Shown here one piece after another: positions 7,907-16,898 of a stretch of DNA of 64,000 bases; position 1 is the stretch's first letter; each line of letters opens with the position of its first letter. The position numbers and the translations under genes are program-made. The notes below the pieces were generated by a model. The model ran no database searches and was not told the origin of the DNA. It saw nothing but the letters and a program-made list of their open reading frames with translations. Source of the stretch: CAWJLE01 sp963843645 (GTDB lineage Bacteria > Chloroflexota > Anaerolineae > DAOTYC01); assembly GCA_963843645.1 (NCBI GenBank), contig CAWJLE010000003.1, forward strand, positions 1,302,001-1,366,000, read 5' to 3'.

Positions 7907-8932
7907 ATGACCTATCGTGTGACGCTTATTCCTGGAGACGGCATCGGGCCGGAGGTGACTGCCGCCGCCCGGTACGTCCTGGACAACACCGGACTCGACT
8001 TCGAGTGGGACGTACAGGCGACGGGTGCGGAAGCATTGGAGAAATACGGCACGCCCCTGTCTCCGGCATTGCTGGACTCGGTCCGCGCCAACGGCGTCGG
8101 TTTGAAGGGGCCGATTACCACGGCGTTGGGCACGGGCTATCGCAGCGTCAACGTGGGTCTTCGGCAAGCGTTGAGTCTTTGGGCCAACCTGCGCCCAGTG
8201 AAGAGCGTGACCGGTGTCAAGAGCCGCTACGAAAACGTGGACCTGGTGGTCGTCCGCGAGAATACCGAGGGGATGTACACCGGTATTGAGCACACGGTGA
8301 TTCCCGACCAGGCGGCGGAAGCGATACGGATCATCACGCGCAAGGCTTCCGAGCGCATCGTGCGCTTTGCCTTCGATTATGCGGTGAAGCACAACCGCAA
8401 GAAAGTCACGGCAGTTCACAAGGCGAACGTGCTCAAGATCACCGACGGGCTCTTCCTCGGCATCGCCCAGGAGGTCGCGGGCGAGTTTCCAAACATCGAG
8501 TTCGAGCACCGTATCGTCGACAATATGTCGATGCAGCTCGTCCGCAACCCGAATCAGTTCGACGTGGTCGTGACGACCAACCTGTTTGGTGACATCCTGT
8601 CGGATTTGTGCTCCGGCCTGGTCGGAGGGCTGGGCCTGGCTCCTGGGGCAAACCTGGGTGACAAGCTGGCCGTCTTCGAACCGGTGCACGGCTCGGCGCC
8701 GAAGTACGCCGGCCAGAACAAGGCCAATCCAACAGCGACGATCATGAGCGCGATCTTGATGCTGCGCTTCCTTGGTGAGGACAGCGTGGCGGATCGCGTG
8801 GAAAAGGCGGTCATGCAGGTGATCGCTGAAGGGCGGTCCGTGACGTACGATCTTAAGCCGGATCGCAACGATCCAACCGCAGTCGGAACGCGGGAGATGG
8901 CAATGGCCATCGTCGAAGCGATGAAAAACTAA
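7907..8932 (+). CDS. Isocitrate/isopropylmalate dehydrogenase family protein (NAD-type IDH-like)
   Basis: 341 residues of the beta-decarboxylating dehydrogenase family. Visible: IPGDGIGPEV at the N-terminus; the substrate loop SVNVGLRQALSLWANLRPV with the conserved Arg residues; VVRENTEGMYTGIEH; the KANVLKITDG lysine; and metal-site Asp residues around TTNLFGDILSD. RENTEGMYTGIEH resembles NAD-dependent isocitrate and homoisocitrate dehydrogenases more than LeuB. Cofactor residues near HGSAPKYAGQNKANP suggest NAD. Together with the upstream synthase it would give acetyl-CoA plus oxaloacetate to 2-oxoglutarate (given aconitase elsewhere), or the first steps of the aminoadipate route. GGAGG lies just before ATG 7907. 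Confidence 0.9.
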   Translation: MTYRVTLIPGDGIGPEVTAAARYVLDNTGLDFEWDVQATGAEALEKYGTPLSPALLDSVRANGVGLKGPITTALGTGYRSVNVGLRQALSLWANLRPVKSVTGVKSRYENVDLVVVRENTEGMYTGIEHTVIPDQAAEAIRIITRKASERIVRFAFDYAVKHNRKKVTAVHKANVLKITDGLFLGIAQEVAGEFPNIEFEHRIVDNMSMQLVRNPNQFDVVVTTNLFGDILSDLCSGLVGGLGLAPGANLGDKLAVFEPVHGSAPKYAGQNKANPTATIMSAILMLRFLGEDSVADRVEKAVMQVIAEGRSVTYDLKPDRNDPTAVGTREMAMAIVEAMKN

Positions 8933-8963
8933 CCGACCATTGCACGAAGGGATCGAGACGAGG

Positions 8964-9728
8964 ATGATACTCGACAAGTTCAAACTGGACGGCAGGGTTG
9001 CCCTGGTGACCGGGGCAGGTTCGGGCATGGGCCAGGCAATCGCGATTGCACTGGCGGAGGCCGGGGCCGACGTCGTGGGGGTGTATCGGTCGCACGTCGA
9101 CGACACCAGGGAGGCCGTCGAGCAGCTTGGCCGCGGGTTCCGCCCCGTGCGAATCGATCTGGCGAAAGCCACGCCTTTCGATCTGAGCGAGCTGGTGGAC
9201 GAGGCCGTGCTGATGATGGGTTCGCTCGACATTCTGGTGAATTGCGCCGGCGTGATCGATCGAATTCCGGCGATGGACTTCCCGGAGGACGTGTGGAATC
9301 GGACGCTCCACGTTAACCTCACGGTGCCCTTTTTCCTGTCACAGGCCGCCGCCCGTCATTTCTCCTCGCTGGGCCACGGCAAGATCATCAGTATTGGGTC
9401 GATCCTATCCTACCAGGGCGGAATACTCGTATCCGCCTATGCGGCGACCAAGGCCGCCATCCTGAACCTGACCCACGAATTGAGCGACGAGTGGGCCGGC
9501 AAAGGCATCAACGTGAACTGCATCCTGCCCGGCTTCATGGCGACCGCGTTTACACGGCCGCTGCAGGACGATCCGAAGCGCGCGTCAGGTATCTTAAGCC
9601 GCATCCCTGCGGGCCGATGGGGCAAGGCCGAGGACGTGCAGGGCGCCGCCGTGTATCTGGCGTCCAGCGCCTCCGACTACGTGCACGGCGCCGCGATCGC
9701 CGTCGACGGAGGCTGGCTCGCGAGCTGA
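8964..9728 (+). CDS. kduD: KduD-like 2-deoxy-D-gluconate 3-dehydrogenase (SDR)
   Basis: 254 residues from ATG at 8964; an in-frame TTG at 8940 would add eight residues without homology. Classical short-chain dehydrogenase: cofactor loop TGAGSGMGQ, VNCAGVIDR and catalytic YAATK (SAYAATKAAI). The N-terminus MILDKFKLDGRVALVTG, RIPAGRWG and the C-terminus SASDYV..AIAVDGGWLAS closely follow KduD, which oxidises 2-deoxy-D-gluconate or its 5-keto derivative in uronate breakdown. It follows the dehydrogenase gene by 31 bp and is probably co-transcribed, though no other uronate gene is nearby. It ends exactly where the 100-bp palindrome begins. Confidence 0.85.
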   Translation: MILDKFKLDGRVALVTGAGSGMGQAIAIALAEAGADVVGVYRSHVDDTREAVEQLGRGFRPVRIDLAKATPFDLSELVDEAVLMMGSLDILVNCAGVIDRIPAMDFPEDVWNRTLHVNLTVPFFLSQAAARHFSSLGHGKIISIGSILSYQGGILVSAYAATKAAILNLTHELSDEWAGKGINVNCILPGFMATAFTRPLQDDPKRASGILSRIPAGRWGKAEDVQGAAVYLASSASDYVHGAAIAVDGGWLAS

Positions 9729-9828
9729 CAAGGTCGGGCCGACGACGACTTGGGCACCAATACAAGAATTCCGCTCCTGCGAGCGGAATTCTTGTATTGG
9801 TGCCCAAGTCGTCGTCGGCCCGACCTTG
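9729..9828. repeat. 100-bp perfect palindrome between convergent stops
   Basis: Arms 9729-9776 and 9781-9828 are perfect 48-bp reverse complements with a 4-nt loop (ctgc). The element starts at the base after the kduD stop (9726-9728) and ends one base before the stop of the alpha-2-macroglobulin gene (9830-9832), filling the convergent intergenic space. Bidirectional termination is the simplest role. Its perfection over 48 bp goes well beyond a normal terminator. Confidence 0.9.
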
Positions 9829-9829
9829 A

Positions 9830-12800
9830 TTACTCTCCGCCCTCCCGAATCGTGAACAAACGGCCGTCCGAGCGGCCGAAGACCTCGGGGAAATACATCT
9901 CGCTCGCGGTCGTGGGAATGACGCGGTACTCGCCGGGCAGGCGCGCCTGGAAGGTGTAGGTGTACTCGTACGTCCCGGCGGGCAGGTAGTCGGCGAAGAG
10001 TGCCACCCGGTCGTCCCGCATCTCAGTTCGGCTGTACCAGCTCCACCACCAGCCGAAACGGCCGCGCTTCTGGCCTTCTTCAGGCAGACGCTGCAGGCCC
10101 GGGCGCTGGCTGAGCATACTGGTCGTTTCCAGGTTGACGTCGACTCCTTCGGCACCCGCGGGCAGCGGGTCCTCCACCATCACGTAATACAGGTCGTGTG
10201 GAGCGACGATCGTCAGTCGGACCCGTACGGTGTCGCCAACCTGAGCGTCTTTCACGGTTGGGCACCGTTCGTTGTCGGCGCAGCCGGGCTGGACGTACTC
10301 GCGGAACACGGCTATGCCACGGTTCGCCGGCTTGATGGCCTCCACCGGCAGGTTCACCTTCAGGTGAGCAGTGTAGTAGAGGCGCCCGGGACCCTCGTCG
10401 CGGCTGATCGTCAGACGATTGCCCTCGTTCGCCAACAAGTCGGCAACCTGGACCGACAGCGAGACGCTGTGGCGGAGCGTGCCGGAGTCGACGGCTCCCG
10501 CTCCGAGCTCCCGCCCGTTCAGCGTGACACGGTAGTCGTACTCGCCCTTCAGCTCTCCGGTCTGGACCATCCAGTCAGTAAGAGCGATGAGCGCCCACGC
10601 CGTCTCCTGGGTGGTCTCCCAGATGCCTTCCTTCCGGGCCACCATCAGCCAGCGGACGACGTTGGGATTCAGGGCATTGTCAGGGTTGAGCTGGACCAAT
10701 GCGTCGAGGATCACGGCTGTTGAGCGCGTGTCGGTGTTCATCGCCCACCAATCGTAGTCCTTCTCCTCCCAGTGGGCGCCGGTGGCGCTCAGAATGGCTG
10801 CATTCTGCAGATCGCTCAGCAGCGTGCCGATTCGGTCGTCCTTCGGCCTGGACTTGCCGAGCGCCATGGCCAGGTAAGCCCGCGCGTAATGAGAGAGCTT
10901 CTCACGGTGCTCGTAGAGGCCGTCGAGCTGGGCGTCGAAGGCGCCGGCAGAAGACTTCGAGTCAGTCAGGACGTAGAGGATGTAGGCCTGCAGATTCGCG
11001 TCGCGGTAGGTATTCAGACTCTCCGCGGCGGCCAGCCGGGTTTGCAGGAAGTCGAGGCCACGAGACCACATCTCCCCATCTACGTCGAACCCGGCACTCT
11101 CCGCCTTGTTCAAGGCAAACACCACGTACGACGTCACGTATGGATTGCTCTCGCCATCGTACCACCAGCCCCAGCCCCCGTCCTCGTGCTGCTGCAGGAG
11201 CAGCTTGTCCAGACCCTGCTTGACCAGGCCTGGAAGCTTCGCCTCCAACTCAGGATTCGATGCCCCCAGCGACTTCAGGGCGCGGTACGTGAGCACGTTA
11301 GGCAGGAAACGAGAGACGGTTTGCTCGGTACACTCGTAAGGGTAGTGTTCCAGGTATTTCAGCCCGTCCTGCATCCCGGCGGCGAGCGATGGGTCGAGAC
11401 GGACGTCCAGCTCCCCTTCGCGATTGTCGTAGTTCGGCGGGAGGGCGACGACCTCGGTCCGTGAGCCGGCTGCCGTCAGCTGCCCACCGGTGCCGACGAT
11501 GTCGGGCGCCGTGTAGCGGCGGACCAGCAATGTGCCATCCGGCCCGGTCGTCAGCCGGGGCCTGGCGGCATCGGAGTATTCGCCGCTGACCGCGCTGAAG
11601 ATGACGTCCACCGCCGCGACGTCCGAGACGACGACGTTCCAGGTTATTCTGGCCTCGGCCCCGGCGTCGACGCGAACCGTCCGTTCCGCAGGGTCTCCGA
11701 GCTTTAGGCCGGCGGAGCCGAGCGTGACCGCGACGTCGCGGGCGGCATCCGTATTGTTGTTCACCAGCGCAGCCAGCTGCATCGCGTCGCCGACAACGAA
11801 GAAGCGAGGAGTCACGGGGCGAACCAGCAACGGCTTGGTCACGAGCAGGTCTGACGTGGCTTCGCCGACCAGTGTGTGAGCGGTGATACCGACGCCGCGG
11901 AACACCCACGTCGTCAGATTGTCGGGCAGCTTGATGGAAACCTCAGCCCGTCCGTCCTCGCCGGTGGTCACCTTTGCATTCCAGTAGGCCGTGTCCTGGA
12001 AATCCGACCGCAGTGCGACGCCTGCTGGAGGCGCGGGTGCCTCGCCCTTCATCATTGGAGCGCTTGGAACCGGCATCATATCCGCCGGTGCGGCAGCGAG
12101 TTCCATACCGTCCGCGGCCATTCCGAACCGCTGGCGTTCCTCACTCAGAACAGGCTCGAGCTGTTCGAGAACCACCCGCCGCAAAGAGATGCTCAGTCCA
12201 GACGCGGTCTCCACCGCGAGCGGCCGGTGGCCATAGAAGTCGTCGAAGGCGGCCTCGGGCGTCCGCGGCGACAGGCTGAGAACTGCCTTGTCGACCAGAT
12301 CGAGCGAGAGGGCGGCCTGCACCGGCTCGCCGCCGTCGTCCGTTGCCCGCACGTCGAACCTCAGGGTGTCCCCCGGGGCAGCTTTGTCGGCGCTGGCAGA
12401 AGATGCGAGCTCCAGGTTGAGCCGTGCCGGTTTGGGATCGATGCTCAGGGCAGTGTATCCGACCTTATACGCGGCTTCGGGATTGGACAGATCCTTACCC
12501 TTAACGATCACGGCGGAGACGTAGACGTTGGGCAGGTACTTCTCCGTGAGGGGCAGCCGGTAAACGGTGCTGTTGCTCTCGAGCTGCAGGACTTCGTGCG
12601 AGATGATCTCACCCCGCTCAACGGTCATCAGCGCCCACTGCTCGCCCTCGAACGGCGAAGGGATCAGGATCGCGGCTGTGTCGCCGACGTTGTACCTGGC
12701 CCTGTCGGCAATCAGGTCGATGCGGTCGTTATTCTCACGCCGCCACGAGACGCTCTCCGGGCTGCTCACCCAGACGAATACGCTGCTCTGAACCAGGCGC

Positions 12801-15800
12801 TCCGCCTCGTCGCGGCCGTTCACGACGATCTTATAGCTGCCGCCCTTCTCGGGGGTAAAAGCGACCAGTCCCTCACCCTGGGGGCTCGTCGTCAGCTGTC
12901 CCTCTTTCACCAGAGTGTCGCGCGTCTCCCATTTCCACTGCCCGCTTCCGTTCTGATCCTCCACGAACGTATTGAGCCACTCACGGCGATAGACCTGGAA
13001 CCTCAACGCCTGGCCCGGCAGCCTCTCGTCCTCCCAGTCGACGGTCAGCACGTCCACCGCCATTTCCTTGCCCGCCCGGCCGACGGTCGCCTGAGGCGCC
13101 AGTCCGACGTAGAACTCGCCCTGGTGGACGACGATTTGGCTTCGCCCCGAGAGGCGGGAGCCATCGCGACTCTGAACCGTGGCCTCAACCGTCAGCAGCC
13201 GGCTGCCGACGGCGGTCTCGCCGTCCGATGAGACCCCAACTTGGGCGACATTTCCCGGCAGGTCCACCACGTAGCGGCCCTGCTCGTCGGTGCGGCCGCT
13301 GCCGCTGAGCAGCGGCGTCGGAGGCGGCGCAGGCCGCCACCAGCAGTCGAAGCAAGCCCACGGATCATCCACGTCCGCGAAGGAGTAGCGCCCGAACTGC
13401 TCCGAAGAGTGCGTATAGTGTTGCGTCAGGACGGTCCATTCCAGGGGCACGTCAGCGACCGCACCGCCGAAGAAGTAGTCCACTTTGACCGTGGCCGAGG
13501 TCGGCTCGGCGGCCGCGAGCTCAGCCGCCTGTGGCTGCACGTTGACTTCAAATTCCGGCGCGCGGTAGGCCGCGACCTGGAACCGGGCAGAGCCGGTCTC
13601 GCCGAGGTAGCTCGCGCTCAGCGCGTAGTCGCCCAGTGGGGCGGCGGCCGCCAACGTCAGTTCCCCGCTGAAGGCGCCGAAATCGTCGAGCTGCATCGTT
13701 TTGTCCAACACGTCTTCGCCGTCCGCGTTTCGAATGCGGACCTGCACGGCCTTATCGGTGGGCAGCGTAAACACCACGTCGTGCTCCAGCCGGACGAGCC
13801 CTCGGAAGTAGACCGTCTGGCCTGCCCGATAGATGGGCCGGTCGGTGTACAGGTGCATCCGGACAGTGTTGAGCCCATAACCGCGATCGAACCCAAAGTC
13901 GCTGCCGCCGATGCCCTCACTCCACTGGCTGCTGACGAGGGCAAACGGCTCCCGGCTGCCCACGAGCATGATTTTGTGGCTGGCATTCTTCCTGTCGAAT
14001 TGGGCCAGGCCGTCGGTCGTCGTGGTCGCGGTGCTTTCGGCCGAACCATCGGCCGACAGGACGCTGAGCGACAGACCGGACACCGGTCGCCCCGACTTGG
14101 CGTCAGTTGCCCACACCAGAGCCTGAGTGCTGCTCGCCTTCATCGTCAGGTTGATGGGCGAGACGACCACGAGGTGCCGTTGGGCCCACGGCCGTTCGTC
14201 TACGCCGGGCGCCGACCCAATCAGCAAGTAGATCCCCGACTCCAGGGCGCCGCCATCTTCAACCAGGGCCACCGGGACCGCCGTGGTCTCGTTCGGTGGT
14301 GCCTCGATCGGCTGCGACCATTTGCGCACGAGCGCTTTCAGCGACGGTCTGTACTCACGCCAGTCGTCCAGTGCCTTGGACATCTGGGCAAAATCCAGCC
14401 GATACAGGCGCAGGTCCACGCGACGTACGTTCACGCTTCCGACGACGATCGTGGCCGGATCGTAAGAGCTTAGCGTGCTCACGATGCCCGGAACCATGAT
14501 CTGGACGGAGGGCGGCAGCGCCCGAGTGCGGAACGTCACGACTTTCCGCTGTTCGATGGTGTTGCCATACGGATCCCGTATGCCGGGCTCGATCACCACC
14601 TGGTAGTCGCTCGACGGCTGGGCTCCGAACTGGATCGCCAGGCTCTGGTCCCAGTCCCGGTAATACGTATAGACACGGCCCGCAGTAATGGGCGGTGTGA
14701 ACTGCACGTGGGGCATGATGCTGTCCGGATCGACCCGCGTGTTGAACTTGATTGTGAACTGGGTAAACGGATTGGCGCTGCGCTCTCCGTTTGTCGGATC
14801 GGTCGACAGAATGCGGGGCAGCGGGACCGTGGTGAAACGCCAGGTCCTGCCCTCGACCATGCCCGCACCGCCGCCCTGGCTGGCAACGCCTGGGGTCAGC
14901 CGCACCTCGTAGCGCGTGTTGAAATCCAGCAATTCGTCCGGCCGGAATGAGAGCGTGGCGCCCGAGCAGGTCACGACGCCGGGAATCGACTCCGAACTGC
15001 GGCCCTTCCTCAGCGTCAGCGCCGCCCGCGCCGACGCGCAATCGACCTCCTGGCTGAACACGATCCGAATGTCCGGTTTTGCCTCAACCAGCGTCGCGTC
15101 TTCTTCAGGAAAGATCGACACGATCTGTGGAAGCTGAGTGGTGAAGGACCAGGTGTATCCCTGAGGGCCATCCAGCAGGCCGCCGGTAGTGTCAGTCAGC
15201 CCGGCGGCCACCGTCGCGCGGTAAGTCATCGCGCCGGCCAGCGGTCGGACTGGCTTGAACGTGTAGACGGACGTGTTGAGCCACTCTCCGGCGCCCTCCA
15301 CGGGTGGATCGAGCATCAGAGGCTGAGGTAGTTCAGCCTGCTGCCCAAGGCTGGTCAACGGGACGACGGGCCGATTGAACATGATCGTGACTGTCGAATC
15401 GACCTCGACGTCGGCGCTGTCAGGAGCCGGCAGCACCTGCGTGACCAGCAGGAAGCCGACTGTGCGAAACTCCAGGCGGAGCGGCTCAGCGAGTGTTGCG
15501 CCGTCGCGAGCTGCCGCTCCCGTCCCGACCTGCACGGTGTAGGCTGCGTCACGGGCCAGGGGCGCGTCTGGCTTGAAGCGAAGTGTCCGTTCATCCGGCC
15601 AGTCGGACGCTCCGCCCACGGCCGGAGCGATCGTGAACGCGGCCTCGACGCTCCGTGCATCCATGGCGCGATCGAAGACCATGACGATGGGCTGATCGAG
15701 GCCCAGCTCCTCTCCGCGCTCGGGCGAGCGCTCAACGAGCGTCGGAGGAACCTCCGCGTCCGGAGCCGCCGCCTCGCCGAGGGGCTGGAGTCGGCCCAGC

Positions 15801-15862
15801 GAGCCGAAAGGCCCCACGAGCAGACTGATGACAAGCAGGCAGATCGCGTCACGGCGTTTCAT
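9830..15862 (-). CDS. Secreted alpha-2-macroglobulin family protein with thioester
   Basis: A 2010-residue exported protein; the N-terminus MKRRDAICLLVISLLVG is a signal peptide, with no lipobox Cys. Residues about 40-460 hold several SbsA-type Ig-like repeats (VMVFDRAMD, ITIMFNRPV-type strands). An MG2 domain follows near 670 (LYTDRPIYRAGQTVYFRG), then an alpha-2-macroglobulin body domain near 1270 (LPDNLTTWVFRGVGITA). The thioester motif CTEQ is at about 1510 (YPYECTEQTVSRFLPN), followed by the alpha-alpha toroid (EDGGWGWWYDGESN). Family role: a molecular trap that covalently captures attacking proteases. Bacterial copies are often next to penicillin-binding protein PbpC; none is here. The gene stands alone, ending at the 100-bp palindrome. 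Confidence 0.93.
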   Translation of the reverse strand: MKRRDAICLLVISLLVGPFGSLGRLQPLGEAAAPDAEVPPTLVERSPERGEELGLDQPIVMVFDRAMDARSVEAAFTIAPAVGGASDWPDERTLRFKPDAPLARDAAYTVQVGTGAAARDGATLAEPLRLEFRTVGFLLVTQVLPAPDSADVEVDSTVTIMFNRPVVPLTSLGQQAELPQPLMLDPPVEGAGEWLNTSVYTFKPVRPLAGAMTYRATVAAGLTDTTGGLLDGPQGYTWSFTTQLPQIVSIFPEEDATLVEAKPDIRIVFSQEVDCASARAALTLRKGRSSESIPGVVTCSGATLSFRPDELLDFNTRYEVRLTPGVASQGGGAGMVEGRTWRFTTVPLPRILSTDPTNGERSANPFTQFTIKFNTRVDPDSIMPHVQFTPPITAGRVYTYYRDWDQSLAIQFGAQPSSDYQVVIEPGIRDPYGNTIEQRKVVTFRTRALPPSVQIMVPGIVSTLSSYDPATIVVGSVNVRRVDLRLYRLDFAQMSKALDDWREYRPSLKALVRKWSQPIEAPPNETTAVPVALVEDGGALESGIYLLIGSAPGVDERPWAQRHLVVVSPINLTMKASSTQALVWATDAKSGRPVSGLSLSVLSADGSAESTATTTTDGLAQFDRKNASHKIMLVGSREPFALVSSQWSEGIGGSDFGFDRGYGLNTVRMHLYTDRPIYRAGQTVYFRGLVRLEHDVVFTLPTDKAVQVRIRNADGEDVLDKTMQLDDFGAFSGELTLAAAAPLGDYALSASYLGETGSARFQVAAYRAPEFEVNVQPQAAELAAAEPTSATVKVDYFFGGAVADVPLEWTVLTQHYTHSSEQFGRYSFADVDDPWACFDCWWRPAPPPTPLLSGSGRTDEQGRYVVDLPGNVAQVGVSSDGETAVGSRLLTVEATVQSRDGSRLSGRSQIVVHQGEFYVGLAPQATVGRAGKEMAVDVLTVDWEDERLPGQALRFQVYRREWLNTFVEDQNGSGQWKWETRDTLVKEGQLTTSPQGEGLVAFTPEKGGSYKIVVNGRDEAERLVQSSVFVWVSSPESVSWRRENNDRIDLIADRARYNVGDTAAILIPSPFEGEQWALMTVERGEIISHEVLQLESNSTVYRLPLTEKYLPNVYVSAVIVKGKDLSNPEAAYKVGYTALSIDPKPARLNLELASSASADKAAPGDTLRFDVRATDDGGEPVQAALSLDLVDKAVLSLSPRTPEAAFDDFYGHRPLAVETASGLSISLRRVVLEQLEPVLSEERQRFGMAADGMELAAAPADMMPVPSAPMMKGEAPAPPAGVALRSDFQDTAYWNAKVTTGEDGRAEVSIKLPDNLTTWVFRGVGITAHTLVGEATSDLLVTKPLLVRPVTPRFFVVGDAMQLAALVNNNTDAARDVAVTLGSAGLKLGDPAERTVRVDAGAEARITWNVVVSDVAAVDVIFSAVSGEYSDAARPRLTTGPDGTLLVRRYTAPDIVGTGGQLTAAGSRTEVVALPPNYDNREGELDVRLDPSLAAGMQDGLKYLEHYPYECTEQTVSRFLPNVLTYRALKSLGASNPELEAKLPGLVKQGLDKLLLQQHEDGGWGWWYDGESNPYVTSYVVFALNKAESAGFDVDGEMWSRGLDFLQTRLAAAESLNTYRDANLQAYILYVLTDSKSSAGAFDAQLDGLYEHREKLSHYARAYLAMALGKSRPKDDRIGTLLSDLQNAAILSATGAHWEEKDYDWWAMNTDTRSTAVILDALVQLNPDNALNPNVVRWLMVARKEGIWETTQETAWALIALTDWMVQTGELKGEYDYRVTLNGRELGAGAVDSGTLRHSVSLSVQVADLLANEGNRLTISRDEGPGRLYYTAHLKVNLPVEAIKPANRGIAVFREYVQPGCADNERCPTVKDAQVGDTVRVRLTIVAPHDLYYVMVEDPLPAGAEGVDVNLETTSMLSQRPGLQRLPEEGQKRGRFGWWWSWYSRTEMRDDRVALFADYLPAGTYEYTYTFQARLPGEYRVIPTTASEMYFPEVFGRSDGRLFTIREGGE

Positions 15863-16266
15863 AGAATGTCCTCCTGCGGAGATTGGTGTTCAGCGGCTTT
15901 CAGGAATTCTTCCGCCCAGTTTCGCCGGGTGTAGATAACCGGCGCGTCTGTAACTTGGACGCCGGAAGGCCGACAAAAGTTCCCAACCGCGGGCCGGCCC
16001 GTGCAACTCAGGCGTCGCGGCAACTTTCGCTACATCTCCGAGTGCGAAGCCGGATGCGGGGCAAGACGTCCCGCTGAAGTCGCTTCTCCCGAAGTTGTGG
16101 CCCTCCTCTGTCAAGACGGGTGCTCGCATACTCAGCTCTCCGGCACAACCCACCGGGCTGTGCCGGAAATCTATGGCAGCGCAGGCGGACGACGACACAT
16201 AATGCTTCCTGGGGTGGTCTTCTACAACGTAACCGTGCTGGGCCTCGCCCAATCGGCTGGCTTGTC
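15863..16266. other. Intergenic region, no supported gene
   Basis: About 400 bases between the starts of the alpha-2-macroglobulin gene and the end of the DUF4332 gene. Short open frames occur on both strands, but none has a ribosome-binding site, recognisable family sequence or convincing composition. The first part must contain the promoter of the alpha-2-macroglobulin gene; I could not fix it with confidence. Confidence 0.5.
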
Positions 16267-16773
16267 TCACTCCTCGACGAACAGGGGCATCTCTTTGGCT
16301 TGTTCGATCCAATCGGCAACCATTTCCAACGTGGGAAGTCGGCGCACGAAGTGTCTGGATCTGTTGACTAACTGGAGGTTTTGGAAGAGGTTATCTGGGT
16401 TCTCGCGTTGCAGTTTCTTTACCGTATTGACACCGACGATCTGCAGCAGGCGCACGTACTCGCCGCCGACTCCTTTCACTCTGAGGAGGTCGGCGATGTG
16501 GACCCAGGAGTGAATCAGGTCGAGGCTAATTCCGGTGGCCTCCGCCAGCCTCAAGCGTCCGTCCGGTCGGGATCCGGCTTTCAGCAGGCCAGACACTGAG
16601 ATAATTCCGGCCTTGTCTCGCAAGACTTCGGCATGACTGTTGCCGATTGCCTCGAATGCGTCCAATCGAGCCACGCTTGCCTCCTTGCTGAGTCTCGGCG
16701 ATGCAGGACCGCCGGAGTTGGTGTAATGAGCGCCGTAATCAAAGCGGGGCCTGATGTCCGTTTGTATGGTCAC
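16267..16773 (-). CDS. DUF4332 (helix-hairpin-helix-like) domain protein
   Basis: 168 residues; the second half matches DUF4332, a duplicated helix-hairpin-helix-like fold of unknown function: WVHIADLLRVKGVGGEY, LLQIVGVNTVKKLQRENP and LQLVNRSRHFVRRLP. The N-terminal 60 residues are polar and not recognised. The GTG start at 16773 is only 6 bp from a TACAAT -10 box (16785-16780, with TAGACA at 16809-16804, 18-bp spacer), which suggests a leaderless message. It is divergent from the YczE-like gene. Confidence 0.8.
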   Translation of the reverse strand: MTIQTDIRPRFDYGAHYTNSGGPASPRLSKEASVARLDAFEAIGNSHAEVLRDKAGIISVSGLLKAGSRPDGRLRLAEATGISLDLIHSWVHIADLLRVKGVGGEYVRLLQIVGVNTVKKLQRENPDNLFQNLQLVNRSRHFVRRLPTLEMVADWIEQAKEMPLFVEE

Positions 16774-16840
16774 CTTAATATTGTACCACAGAATGGCGGG
16801 CGCTGTCTACCTGATCTTAGTACTGGTTTCCATCAGCAAA

Positions 16841-16868
16841 TTGCACACCTGCGATATGCGACTATAAT
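16841..16868 (+). promoter_or_regulatory. Promoter of the YczE-like gene
   Basis: TTGCAC at 16841-16846 and TATAAT at 16863-16868 with a 16-bp spacer. GAGGA at 16886-16890 lies 8 nt before the GTG start at 16899, consistent with a short leader. Confidence 0.65.
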
Positions 16869-16898
16869 GGCCTATCCGAATCAGTGAGGACCTGAAAA

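Noticed and set aside
7871..9322. 483-codon open frame on the minus strand
   Set aside because: Antisense to the dehydrogenase and kduD genes; composition His/Arg-rich without domains.
11876..14473. Two long plus-strand frames (451 and 410 codons)
   Set aside because: Antisense shadows of the alpha-2-macroglobulin gene.
16001..16513. 170-codon plus-strand frame
   Set aside because: Overlaps the DUF4332 gene in antisense and lacks a ribosome-binding site and family sequence.
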